Origin: JBMNMU01 sp050953505
GTDB taxonomy: Bacteria > Bacillota > Clostridia > Peptostreptococcales > Anaerovoracaceae
Direction: 5' to 3'
Length of the DNA: 64,000 nt
Assembly (NCBI GenBank): GCA_050953505.1
Contig: JBMNMU010000001.1
Span: forward strand, 1,054,001 to 1,118,000
Part shown: piece by piece, positions 43,410 through 52,540 of the stretch
How positions within the stretch are numbered: the stretch's first letter is position 1
Layout of the letters: every line of letters begins with the position of its first letter
Made by a program: the position numbers and the translations under genes
Notes under the pieces: generated by a model
Database searches by the model: none
What the model was told of the DNA's origin: nothing
The model's input: only the letters and a program-made list of their open reading frames with translations

Positions 43410-45089
43410 TTATATTTCTAAGAATATAGGGAGAATCACTGGACTTCTTTTGGTTTTGCTATAAATGAAGCTTTTTAACTCATCTCTTACAGCATTTTTT
43501 AATCCAGCCCAATCACGCTGCCCTTCTTGACAACATTTGTTTAGTCTATTACTTACTGCTAATTTTGCTGAATTCATTAGGTCTTCATTCTCTCTGACAT
43601 ATACAAAGCCTCTTGAAATAATATCCGGGCCGGAAACAATCATACCTGACTTCTTGTCTATAACTGCTACTACAATTATCAATCCTGATTCTGATAGTAG
43701 CTTACGATCACGAAGCACGATATTACCTACATCCCCCACCCCAAGACCATCAACTAGTACCGCCGAAGCAGGTACTTCTTCTTTGGTAAGCTGAGCTGTG
43801 CCGTTTTTTAAACTTAGTACTTGTCCGTTCTTCATAATAAAAATATTATCTTTTGGCTTCCCTAAGTTTTCGGCTATCATAGCGTGGCTTCGTAAATGCC
43901 TGTATTCTCCATGGACAGGCACAAAATACTGTGGCTTAATTAGTGAATGCATAAGCTTCAGCTCTTCTTCACAAGCATGTCCTGACACATGAATGTCAGC
44001 AATATCAGAATAAATGACTTCAGCACCCTTTTCGAAAAGTTTATTCACTACATTTGAAACGGTTTTTTCATTTCCTGGAACAGGGCTTGAGGAAAGTATA
44101 ACTATATCGCCTTTTTTAATTTGAATGGCCTTGTGATCATTGGATGCCATTCTTGACAGCGCAGACATAGGTTCTCCCTGACTTCCTGTAGTAATAATAA
44201 CAAGTTCTTTATCCGGAATGTTTTTTGTTTTGTTTATATCTATGATGACATTAGCGGGCACCTTTAAATAGCCCAGCTCCATAGCCAGCTTTACCACATT
44301 AACCATGCTACGACCGGAAATAGCCACCTTTCTGTTAAACATCACCGCAGTATCTATGATTTTTTGTACGCGGTGAATATTAGATGAGAAGGTTGCTATA
44401 AGGATTCTCTTGTCCGAAGCTCTGAATATATTCTCGAGAGTGATGCCCACTGTTTTTTCAGAAGCAGTATAACCTTTTCTTGCTGCATTGGTACTATCAG
44501 CCATCATTAGAAGGACACCTTTTTTCCCTATTTCAGCAAGTTTTTGAAAGTCAATGGGCTCCCCATCTAAAGGGGTATAGTCTATCTTAAAGTCGCCGGA
44601 ATGAAAAATATTCCCAGCAGGTGTTTCAATAGAGTAGCATAAGGAGTCAGCAATAGAGTGAGTTGTCCTTATGGCTTCCACTTTGAAGTCTCCGATTCTT
44701 GTAATTTGCCCTGGCTTAATAGTGTGGAGCTTTCCCTTTATACCATGCTCCTTTAGTTTGTTTTCCACTAGCCCTAGGGTAAGCCTTGGGGCATAAATAG
44801 GTATATTAAGCTCCTTTAAAAGGTATGGTATGGCCCCAATATGGTCCTCATGACCATGAGTAATAAATATGCCCCTCACCTTTGATTTGTTTTTTATTAA
44901 ATAGCTAAAGTCGGGGATGACAATATCAATTCCGTACATTTCATCATTTGGGAAACTCATGCCGCAGTCGATAAGAATAATAGTATTCTTGCACTCTAAA
45001 ATAGTCAGGTTCTTCCCGATTTCATTTAGACCACCTAGGGGGATAAGCTTTACCGCACTGCTTCCCTTAGTGTTATCAAGTATTTTCAA
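43410..45089 (-). CDS. rnj: Ribonuclease J
   Basis: A metallo-beta-lactamase/beta-CASP ribonuclease with 5'-3' exo and endo activity. The 559-aa protein has the zinc motif FITHGHEDHIGAIPYLL, LMMADSTNAARKGYT, the beta-CASP NIHRVQKIIDTA and ITTGSQGEPMSALSRMA, and HVSGHACEEELKLM. The start codon is TTG 45089 with AGAAAGGAT upstream. J1 versus J2 cannot be told with one copy in view. Confidence 0.95.
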   Translation of the reverse strand: MKILDNTKGSSAVKLIPLGGLNEIGKNLTILECKNTIILIDCGMSFPNDEMYGIDIVIPDFSYLIKNKSKVRGIFITHGHEDHIGAIPYLLKELNIPIYAPRLTLGLVENKLKEHGIKGKLHTIKPGQITRIGDFKVEAIRTTHSIADSLCYSIETPAGNIFHSGDFKIDYTPLDGEPIDFQKLAEIGKKGVLLMMADSTNAARKGYTASEKTVGITLENIFRASDKRILIATFSSNIHRVQKIIDTAVMFNRKVAISGRSMVNVVKLAMELGYLKVPANVIIDINKTKNIPDKELVIITTGSQGEPMSALSRMASNDHKAIQIKKGDIVILSSSPVPGNEKTVSNVVNKLFEKGAEVIYSDIADIHVSGHACEEELKLMHSLIKPQYFVPVHGEYRHLRSHAMIAENLGKPKDNIFIMKNGQVLSLKNGTAQLTKEEVPASAVLVDGLGVGDVGNIVLRDRKLLSESGLIIVVAVIDKKSGMIVSGPDIISRGFVYVRENEDLMNSAKLAVSNRLNKCCQEGQRDWAGLKNAVRDELKSFIYSKTKRSPVILPIFLEI

Positions 45090-45149
45090 TTTTTTTAAAT
45101 ATCCTTTCTTTTATTTCGTTCGTTCATCAAAAAATTTAATTTTTTCTCA

Positions 45150-45226
45150 TCAGCAATGGACTATGCGCAGTCTATTATTTAATGACTGTCACTAAATATT
45201 TTAACGTCCAGTAAGTCCATTGCTGA
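45150..45226. repeat. Perfect 13-bp inverted repeat between leuS and rnj
   Basis: TCAGCAATGGACT (45150-45162) and AGTCCATTGCTGA (45214-45226) enclose 51 nt that contain a smaller CAGTC/GACTG stem. On the minus strand it lies between the leuS stop and rnj; the outer stem is followed by GAGAAAAAATT, not a U-run, so it is not a standard terminator. Confidence 0.7.
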
Positions 45227-45245
45227 ATGATAAATCTTTATAGCA

Positions 45246-47717
45246 TTATTTTGCCACAATATTTAATAATTTACCCGGTACAGCTATCACTTTGATGATT
45301 TCCTTTTCCTTCAATAATGCTTGTACCTTTTCATTTTCCATAACAGCGTCAGTAAATGCTTCTTTACTCAGTCCTGTTGCAATTTCAATTTTTTCTTTTA
45401 CTTTTCCATTTAGCTGGACAACAATTTCTACCGAATCCTTTATGAGTGCACTTTCGTCAAATTTTGGCCATTTTTCCAAGTATGCGCTTCCTTCATGACC
45501 AGTATGATTCCACATTTCCTCGCAAATATGAGGAGTGAATGGTGATAGCATAAGAATCATGTTCTCAATTGAAGCTTTCAATAAGCCTGTATTAGGATTT
45601 TCCATTTCTTTATACTTATAGATTTCATTGACTAATTCCATAATGGAGCTAATGGCCGTATTAAAGTTAAATCGTCCTCCGACATCCTCTGTAACCTTTT
45701 TAATTGTTGCATGAAGGGTGTAATTCATGTTTTTATCTGCTGGCCCTTCAACAGTAAAAGTAGAGGGCGCTCCATCAAGCTTGTCCTTTAACTCATAAAC
45801 AAGACGATATACTCTATTTAAGAAACGGTAGCTCCCTTCCACTCCTGCATCTGACCACTCTAGCTCTTTTTCCGGAGGAGAAGCAAATAAAATAAATAGT
45901 CTTGCTGTGTCAGCTCCGTATTTATTGATGATTTCTTCAGGACTCACCACATTTCCTTTGGATTTAGACATTTTTGCGCCGTCCTTCAACACCATCCCTT
46001 GAGTAAGAAGGTTGGAAAAAGGTTCTTCTACCGATGAGTATCCAATATCAAATAAAAATTTGGTAAAGAATCTAGCATAGAGCAGATGCAAAATGGCATG
46101 CTCAACACCACCAATATATTGGTCAACACCCATCCAATACTTGGCTTTCTCTTTATCGAATACTTCTTTATCATTCTTTGCATCTGTATATCTGAAAAAA
46201 TACCATGAAGAATCTAAGAAAGTATCCATTGTATCTGTTTCTCTTTTTGCAGCTTTACCGCATTTAGGACAGTCAGTATGAATAAAGTCTTGGTTCGTAA
46301 GCAGTGGAGATTCTCCTTTGGCTGAAAAATCTACCTCTGTAGGTAATAAAACGGGGAGATTTTCCAGTTTTTCCGCTACCCATCCGCAATCCTCACAATA
46401 GATCATCGGAATAGGGGTGCCCCAGTATCTCTGCCTAGAAATGAGCCAGTCTCTCAGTCTAAAGTTAACAGATTCCCTTCCAATCTTTTTTTCCTCTAAA
46501 TACTTATTAATGCTTTCCTGTGATTCAACATTATCCATGCCGTTAAATTGGCCAGAATTAATCAGCTTACCCTCAGCCACAAAAGCTTCCTCTAGGTTGT
46601 TGATGTCAATCTTAGGATCTTGAGGATCTACTACAGGAATGATATCTAGATTATATTTTTGGGCGAACTCAAAGTCCCTTTGATCATGAGCTGGCACGAC
46701 CATAATGGCACCGGTTCCATAGTCCATCAATACATAATTAGCAATATAAATAGGGACCTTTTTACCATTAAGCGGATTGATGGCATAACGACCGATAAAG
46801 ATACCTTCTTTTTCTAATGTATTAGAAGAACGCTCGATGTCACTAATGCTCTGTAATTTTTCCTTAAATTCATTGACAGCTTTTTCATAGTCGCTGCCTG
46901 CTACCAATTCCATTACATAAGGATGCTCCGGTGCAAGCACCATACAGCTAACACCAAAAAGGGTATCCGGCCTGGTAGTAAATATGGTCAGTTCCTTTTC
47001 AAAACCTTCAATACTAAAATCTACTTCAGCACCGACACTCTTGCCTATCCAGTTCTTTTGCATAATTTTAACTTTGTTTGGCCAACCATCTAACTTGTCA
47101 AGATCATTAAGCAATCGGTCTGCATAGTCTGTAATTTTTAGATACCACTGCTCCAATTCCTTTTTTCCCACCGCGGTTGAACATCTTTCACAGGCTCCGT
47201 CCACAACCTGCTCATTGGCAAGCACTGTATTACAAGAAGGACACCAATTAACCGGATTCTTCTTTTTATATGCTAGACCTTTATCAAAGAATTGAATAAA
47301 GATCCACTGCATCCATTTATAATAATCGGGATGGCAGGTTGCCACTTCTCTATCCCAATCATAGGAAAAGCCTAGCTCTTGAAGCTGTTTTCGCATTTCT
47401 GTAATGTTATTCCAGGTCCAAATATTTGGATGTATTCCATGCTTTATGGCTGCGTTTTCCGCAGGAAGTCCAAAGGAATCCCACCCCATTGGATGTAATA
47501 CATTATAACCATTCATTTTTAAATAACGAGCAGCCACATCTCCTATAGAATAATTTCTAACATGGCCCATATGAAGCTTCCCGGAAGGGTATGGGAACAT
47601 CTCAAGGAGATAGTATTTTTTTATATCCTCTTTTTCCGTAGTCTTAAATAGCTTATGGTCTTCCCAATATTTTTGCCATTTTTCTTCTATTTCATCAAAA
47701 TTATAACGTTCATTCAT
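45246..47717 (-). CDS. leuS: Leucyl-tRNA synthetase
   Basis: Charges tRNA-Leu. 823 aa, full length. HIGH-type motif YPSGKLHMGHVRNYS, CP1 editing domain with FTTRPDTLFGVSCMVLAPEH, KMSKS motif GAKMSKSKGNVVSPEE, and the WCPSCNTVLANEQVVDG zinc region. The C-terminal LNGKVKEKIEIATG is normal. GGAGGAAA precedes the ATG. There is only 30 bp between rsfS and leuS, so no T-box leader is present. Confidence 0.98.
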   Translation of the reverse strand: MNERYNFDEIEEKWQKYWEDHKLFKTTEKEDIKKYYLLEMFPYPSGKLHMGHVRNYSIGDVAARYLKMNGYNVLHPMGWDSFGLPAENAAIKHGIHPNIWTWNNITEMRKQLQELGFSYDWDREVATCHPDYYKWMQWIFIQFFDKGLAYKKKNPVNWCPSCNTVLANEQVVDGACERCSTAVGKKELEQWYLKITDYADRLLNDLDKLDGWPNKVKIMQKNWIGKSVGAEVDFSIEGFEKELTIFTTRPDTLFGVSCMVLAPEHPYVMELVAGSDYEKAVNEFKEKLQSISDIERSSNTLEKEGIFIGRYAINPLNGKKVPIYIANYVLMDYGTGAIMVVPAHDQRDFEFAQKYNLDIIPVVDPQDPKIDINNLEEAFVAEGKLINSGQFNGMDNVESQESINKYLEEKKIGRESVNFRLRDWLISRQRYWGTPIPMIYCEDCGWVAEKLENLPVLLPTEVDFSAKGESPLLTNQDFIHTDCPKCGKAAKRETDTMDTFLDSSWYFFRYTDAKNDKEVFDKEKAKYWMGVDQYIGGVEHAILHLLYARFFTKFLFDIGYSSVEEPFSNLLTQGMVLKDGAKMSKSKGNVVSPEEIINKYGADTARLFILFASPPEKELEWSDAGVEGSYRFLNRVYRLVYELKDKLDGAPSTFTVEGPADKNMNYTLHATIKKVTEDVGGRFNFNTAISSIMELVNEIYKYKEMENPNTGLLKASIENMILMLSPFTPHICEEMWNHTGHEGSAYLEKWPKFDESALIKDSVEIVVQLNGKVKEKIEIATGLSKEAFTDAVMENEKVQALLKEKEIIKVIAVPGKLLNIVAK

Positions 47718-47747
47718 ACAATTTTTCCTCCATGCTTGTTGTGATTT

Positions 47748-48107
47748 TTAGCCTTCCACATCTTCATCTTCAAGGTCTAAAAAATTACAGTCACTCCAAA
47801 TCTTTTCAATATTATAATGGTTTCGTTGTTCTATCGAAAAAACATTAATAATAACATCAGCATAATCCATGAGGATCCAGCCCGAATTACTTTTGCCCTC
47901 CACATTCTTTGGCAAAATATTTTCTTTCGCCAGCTGCTCTATAACTTCTTCTGATAGAGCGCTTATTTGTCTCTCTGAGTTCCCAGATGCTATGACAAGG
48001 TAATCGGCAAAAGATGATTTTTCCGTGATGTCAATTACAACAACGTCGGTTGCCTTTTTGTTCGTTAATATTGAGGCAGCTTTTAAGGCTAATTCTTTAT
48101 TATTCAT
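47748..48107 (-). CDS. rsfS: Ribosomal silencing factor RsfS
   Basis: Binds uL14 and blocks subunit joining under starvation. The 119-aa protein has ATDVVVIDITEKSSFADYLV, IASGNSERQISALSEEV and GWILMDYADVIINVFSIEQR. It follows yqeK as in Bacillus (yqeJ-yqeK-yqeL). AGAGGAGA upstream of the start. Confidence 0.95.
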   Translation of the reverse strand: MNNKELALKAASILTNKKATDVVVIDITEKSSFADYLVIASGNSERQISALSEEVIEQLAKENILPKNVEGKSNSGWILMDYADVIINVFSIEQRNHYNIEKIWSDCNFLDLEDEDVEG

Positions 48108-48180
48108 TCACATTCTCCTCTTACTAATATTTACTGAGTTATTAAATACTTTTATCATTTATAATTTCCCCATCATCAAA

Positions 48181-48753
48181 TTAAAAAGCCTGGCTACGGG
48201 CTAAGTCATCCCGTGCCTTTAATGTATCTTCATTTAGATACATCCCCTTGTTATTAATATGAGCAATGGTATGGTTGAGGGACATGAGGCAGGCTTTATC
48301 TAAATTCTCATAGGCTAAATCCCTCAGTTCATCAACTCCGGAGTAAACTCTACCCGGTTCAATGGCATCAGCTATATAAATGATTTTTTCCAGCTTGCTC
48401 ATATTTGCCCTTCCAGTGGTATGATAGCAAACGGCATTAATCACATCCTGATCCACAATATTGAATTCCCGTTCCATAACAAAAGCAGCAATTTTGCCAT
48501 GTGCTAAATTGCAGTTATTTAAATACGAGTCATCAAGCCCCATTTTTCTTATATAATTGTTTAAGTCGCTATTGGGGATTCCTCTAAAAGCATCATGAAA
48601 TAAGGCGGCGATTTCAGCCTTCTCAATATCTTCTCCGTATCGAAGGGCTAACTTTTTCGATTCTTCTACCACAGCGTAAGTATGGTTCCGCCTCTTTTCA
48701 GTAAGATTCTTTTCAATGTATTCAATTATTTTTTGTTTTTCCGCACTATTCAT
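48181..48753 (-). CDS. yqeK: YqeK family HD-domain hydrolase
   Basis: A 190-aa HD-domain protein; Bacillus YqeK is a diadenosine tetraphosphate (Ap4A) hydrolase. HD signature: H in KRRNHTYAVVEES, HD in IAALFHDAFRGI, H in NLAHGKIAAFVM, and the downstream YHTTGRANMSKLEKIIYIAD. Start is uncertain: I use ATG 48753 by family length; a TTG at 48792 extends the frame by 13 codons. Neither has a clear ribosome binding site, perhaps because the region just upstream was altered by the 26-bp duplication. Confidence 0.88.
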   Translation of the reverse strand: MNSAEKQKIIEYIEKNLTEKRRNHTYAVVEESKKLALRYGEDIEKAEIAALFHDAFRGIPNSDLNNYIRKMGLDDSYLNNCNLAHGKIAAFVMEREFNIVDQDVINAVCYHTTGRANMSKLEKIIYIADAIEPGRVYSGVDELRDLAYENLDKACLMSLNHTIAHINNKGMYLNEDTLKARDDLARSQAF

Positions 48754-48808
48754 ATTTAATACAATAATACCATTTATATCCGGAAGTTTCAATATTCAAT
48801 TCATGTGT

Positions 48809-48872
48809 GGCCACAGCCAATCATCTCTCGGTCTTATGGCCGTGCCGGCCACAGCCAATCATCTCTCGGTCT
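48809..48872. repeat. 26-bp direct repeat at the nadD end
   Basis: Identical copies at 48809-48834 and 48847-48872 (each starts GGCCACAGCC and ends CTCGGTCT on the + strand), 12 bp apart. Copy 2 encodes the last nadD codons and stop; copy 1 is intergenic. It looks like a local duplication of the nadD 3' end. Confidence 0.85.
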
Positions 48873-49482
48873 CTGGCAGGTTATATAGCTTGTTGTTATA
48901 TATATATTGCTCTACTGCTTCTGGCAGAAGATATTTAATACTTTTTCCCTCATATAAACGTTTTTTTATGTCTGTTGAAGAAATCTCGACTTCAGAGTTG
49001 TTTATTTCTATAATATGAGTTCCAAACTTTTCTCTAAATTCTTTAATTCGTGCTTTTAATTCTTTCTCTTTATAACTAGGTCTGGTACCTACAACAAAGG
49101 CAAATTCTGTTAGCAAATCTTCTGCCTTATACCACTTTTCCATGTTCAAGAAGGCATCGGTACCAATGATAAAGTGAAGCTCGTTATACTCTCCATATTT
49201 TTTCTCACAACCCCTAAGGGTATCTATAGTATAAGATACCCCTGGGTTGTTTAATTCCATTTCTGATACGGAAAAATACGGATTCTCTGCAGTAGCTAGC
49301 TTTAGCATTTCTAATCGATGGAAAGGGTCAGCCGCCTTTGTATGTAGCTTGAACGGCTGCACCATAGCAGGCATAAAAATTATTTCATCTAATTGAGCAT
49401 CTTCCCTTGCCTGTTCCCCTAAAATTAAATGTCCGTAATGAATTGGATCAAAGGTTCCACCTAAAATTCCAATTTTTTTCAT
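48859..49482 (-). CDS. nadD: Nicotinate-mononucleotide adenylyltransferase
   Basis: Makes deamido-NAD from NaMN and ATP. 207 aa with the nucleotidyltransferase motif KIGILGGTFDPIHYGHLILG, FMPAMVQPFKLHTKAA, LHFIIGTDAFLNMEKW and the C-terminal ISSTDIKKRLYEGKSI. Its last residues (PETER) and the stop fall in a 26-bp repeat. Order nadD-yqeK-rsfS is conserved. Confidence 0.96.
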   Translation of the reverse strand: MKKIGILGGTFDPIHYGHLILGEQAREDAQLDEIIFMPAMVQPFKLHTKAADPFHRLEMLKLATAENPYFSVSEMELNNPGVSYTIDTLRGCEKKYGEYNELHFIIGTDAFLNMEKWYKAEDLLTEFAFVVGTRPSYKEKELKARIKEFREKFGTHIIEINNSEVEISSTDIKKRLYEGKSIKYLLPEAVEQYIYNNKLYNLPETER

Positions 49483-49504
49483 AATCGTCCCTATTATTCT
49501 TTCT

Positions 49505-51271
49505 TTATTCGATAACTTTGATTCTCAATTCCTCTAATTGTTCTTCAGATGCTTCTGCCGGAGCTTCGCTAACCATACACATAGCGGCCTGATTTTTTGG
49601 AAATGCGATGACTTCTCTTATGCTATGCTGACCTGCAAGAAGCATAACAATCCTGTCTAGTCCATAAGCAATTCCCCCATGTGGTGGTGTACCATAACGG
49701 AAGGCTTCAATTAAAAATCCAAATTTGTTCTCTATATCTTCCTTTGATAACCCAAGAACTTCAAACATCTTGTTTTGAAGGTTCTTATCATGAATTCTAA
49801 TACTGCCTCCACCCAGTTCTACGCCATTAAGAACGATATCGTAAGCCTTTGCCTTTACTTTGCCAGGATCCGTATCCATCAGTGGGATATCTTCCATTCG
49901 TGGTGAAGTAAAGGGATGATGCATCGCCGAATAAGTGCCCGTCTCTTCATCGTACTCATATAATGGGAAATCAACGACCCATAATAGGTTGTACTTACTA
50001 TCGTCTAATAAGCCTAGCTTTCCTGCAATATGTCTTCTTAAAAATCCTAGGCTGTCAAAAACTACTTTAGCTTTGTCAGCAACGATTAATATCAAATCTC
50101 CCGCCTGGCCCTGGAGCGCATCGGTAATTTCTTTCATTTTTTCTGGTGTGAAAAATTTACTAATAGGTGAATTAATATCATTATCCCCGATTTTTATCCA
50201 AGCTAAACCTTTCGCCCCGTAAGCTTTTATCTCTTCCTGCAGCTTGTCAATTTCTTTTCTGCTGAAGCGATCTGCACCGCCTTGGATATTGATACCTCGA
50301 ACATCTCCTCCGTTTTCCAACGCATTAGAAAATACCTTAAATTCACAATCCTTCACTACATCATTTAAAAGCTTAAGTTCAAAGCCAAATCGGGTATCTG
50401 GCTTGTCACTTCCGAAACGTTCCATGGCTTCATCATAGGAGTATCTTGGTAAAGGAATGGATATTTCTATATCAAGTACATCCTTAAATAGCTTTTGAAG
50501 GAATTTTTCTTGAATTTCTATCACATCATCCACGTCTACAAAGGATATTTCAAGGTCTATTTGGGTGAATTCTGGTTGCCTGTCCGCTCTTAAATCCTCA
50601 TCTCTAAAGCATTTTACGATTTGATAATACCTATCGGTCCCTCCTACCATCAGAAGCTGTTTGAACATCTGGGGAGATTGAGGAAGTGCATAAAAGCTTC
50701 CAAGATTTACCCTGCTAGGTACAAGATAGTCTCTGGCTCCTTCCGGGGTAGGCTTAATAAGCATAGGCGTTTCCACCTCTGTAAAGCCTTCGCTATCAAA
50801 AAAATCCCTAGTTACCTTAGCAATTTTATGTCTAAAAGCCAGGTTCTTTTGCATCTTATTCTTTCTTAAATCTAAGTATCGATACTTTAAACGAAGGTTA
50901 TCACTAACCTCATCATCATCTTTAATATAGATAGGAGGTGTTTCTGCTTCAGAATAGATGATCAGTTCATCCACAAAGACTTCAATATCTCCCGTGGAAA
51001 GCTCATTGTTCTTAGATACTCTTTCCTTTACCGTTCCCCTTACACCCACTACATATTCACTGCGAAGCTTGTCCGCCTTTTCAAATAAATCCTTTGGGAT
51101 ATTATCATCAAAAACAATCTGAACAATACCTGATTTATCTCTTAAATCACAAAAAATCAAACCGCCTAGATTTCGTCTTTTTTGAATCCAGCCATTTAAT
51201 ACAACATGCTTGTCTACGTCTTCCATTCTAAGCTGACCGCACATGTGAGTCCTTTTCATGATACTACTCAT
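49505..51271 (-). CDS. aspS: Aspartyl-tRNA synthetase
   Basis: 588 aa, bacterial-type AspRS with the anticodon-binding OB-fold (VVLNGWIQKRRNLGGLIFCD), class II motif 2 (CFRDEDLRADRQPEFTQIDL), the GAD insertion domain (about 290-415) and motif 3 (GIAYGLDRIVMLLAGQHSIR). Whether it is discriminating or also charges Asn cannot be decided here. Lies 12 bp after hisS, as in many Firmicutes. GGAGAGTGG upstream. Confidence 0.97.
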   Translation of the reverse strand: MSSIMKRTHMCGQLRMEDVDKHVVLNGWIQKRRNLGGLIFCDLRDKSGIVQIVFDDNIPKDLFEKADKLRSEYVVGVRGTVKERVSKNNELSTGDIEVFVDELIIYSEAETPPIYIKDDDEVSDNLRLKYRYLDLRKNKMQKNLAFRHKIAKVTRDFFDSEGFTEVETPMLIKPTPEGARDYLVPSRVNLGSFYALPQSPQMFKQLLMVGGTDRYYQIVKCFRDEDLRADRQPEFTQIDLEISFVDVDDVIEIQEKFLQKLFKDVLDIEISIPLPRYSYDEAMERFGSDKPDTRFGFELKLLNDVVKDCEFKVFSNALENGGDVRGINIQGGADRFSRKEIDKLQEEIKAYGAKGLAWIKIGDNDINSPISKFFTPEKMKEITDALQGQAGDLILIVADKAKVVFDSLGFLRRHIAGKLGLLDDSKYNLLWVVDFPLYEYDEETGTYSAMHHPFTSPRMEDIPLMDTDPGKVKAKAYDIVLNGVELGGGSIRIHDKNLQNKMFEVLGLSKEDIENKFGFLIEAFRYGTPPHGGIAYGLDRIVMLLAGQHSIREVIAFPKNQAAMCMVSEAPAEASEEQLEELRIKVIE

Positions 51272-51283
51272 TCCGCCACTCTC

Positions 51284-52537
51284 CTATTTTAATATTTCCT
51301 TTACAATATCATCCAATGAGACCTGCTTTTGCTCTGATGTCTCCATATTTTTTATTGATACCATATGCTCCTCAAGCTCATTTTCTCCAATGACAATGAC
51401 ATATTTAGCATGGAGCCTGTTCGCATATTTAAACTGCCCCTTAATATTCCTGCCCATGGTATCCATCTCTGCTTTAAATCCTTGCTTTCTCAGATCCTTA
51501 ATTAGCTTAAGACCGAAGGCTTTGGCCTTTTCCCCCATCATTGCTATAAATACATGGGTATTTGGTGGCTCAGGTATCTCTACCCCTGATTTTTCCATAA
51601 GGAGAAGAAGTCTTTCTACGCCCATTCCAAACCCTACGCCAGGCACAGAGGGGCCACCTATTTCTTCGATGAGGTTATCATACCTGCCTCCTCCGCATAC
51701 AGTTCCTTGAGCCCCTATTTGATTTGTTACAAATTCAAAGGCTGTCTTTGTATAATAATCCAGTCCCCTGACAATTCCAGGATCTATGGTGAAATCAACC
51801 TCCATAGCCCTTAGATTTTCTTGTAGCTCTTCAAAGGCAGTCCTGCAATCCTCACAAATATAATCAAGCATGACTGGAGCTCCCTGAACAAGCTCCTGAC
51901 ATACAGGTGATTTACAATCTAATATTCGCATTGGGTTTCTATCGTATCTGCCTTTACATGTTTGACAAAGATCTTCATATTTATCCTTTAAAAAGTCTCT
52001 TAGGATACCACGATAGCTTTCTCTACATTTTGGGCAACCAATGCTGTTAATGCGAAGTTCTAGCTCTGTGATTCCCAATGATTCCAAAAAATCAGCTGCA
52101 AAGCTTATTACTTCTGCATCAGCCATCATATTATCCGTTCCAAATAATTCAATTCCGAACTGGTGAAATTGTCTTTGACGGCCAGCCTGAGGATTTTCAT
52201 ATCGAAAACATGGAATACTGTAATAAAGCTTGGTGGGCTGTGTATCGGCGTAAAGCTTGTGCTCAATAAATGCACGGACCACCGGTGAAGTACCCTCCGG
52301 CTTTAAGGTTATGCTTCGTTTTGCAAAATCCTCAAAGGTATACATTTGTTTTTCTACAATATCAGTAGTACCCCCTACGCCTCTTGTAAAAAGCTCAGTG
52401 TGTTCGAATATGGGGGTTCTGATTTCCTTAAAGGCATATCTATTGCATAAATCACGAAAAGCATTTTCAACATACTGCCATTTATATACATCCTTAGGGA
52501 GAATATCCTTGGTTCCTTTTGGTGCTTTAGTTAACAT
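51284..52537 (-). CDS. hisS: Histidyl-tRNA synthetase
   Basis: 417 aa class II synthetase. KAPKGTKDILPKDVYKWQYV at the N-terminus, motif 2 SIPCFRYENPQAGRQRQFHQ, HisA motif GLDYYTKTAFEFV and GGGRYDNLIEEIGG, then GFGMGVERLLLLM. A Cys-rich segment (IGCPKCRE ... CQTC ... CEDCRTAF) forms a probable zinc-binding insert. Starts 3 bp after hemZ with AGGAGGCTAAG upstream; no T-box leader. Confidence 0.97.
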   Translation of the reverse strand: MLTKAPKGTKDILPKDVYKWQYVENAFRDLCNRYAFKEIRTPIFEHTELFTRGVGGTTDIVEKQMYTFEDFAKRSITLKPEGTSPVVRAFIEHKLYADTQPTKLYYSIPCFRYENPQAGRQRQFHQFGIELFGTDNMMADAEVISFAADFLESLGITELELRINSIGCPKCRESYRGILRDFLKDKYEDLCQTCKGRYDRNPMRILDCKSPVCQELVQGAPVMLDYICEDCRTAFEELQENLRAMEVDFTIDPGIVRGLDYYTKTAFEFVTNQIGAQGTVCGGGRYDNLIEEIGGPSVPGVGFGMGVERLLLLMEKSGVEIPEPPNTHVFIAMMGEKAKAFGLKLIKDLRKQGFKAEMDTMGRNIKGQFKYANRLHAKYVIVIGENELEEHMVSIKNMETSEQKQVSLDDIVKEILK

Positions 52538-52540
52538 CTC

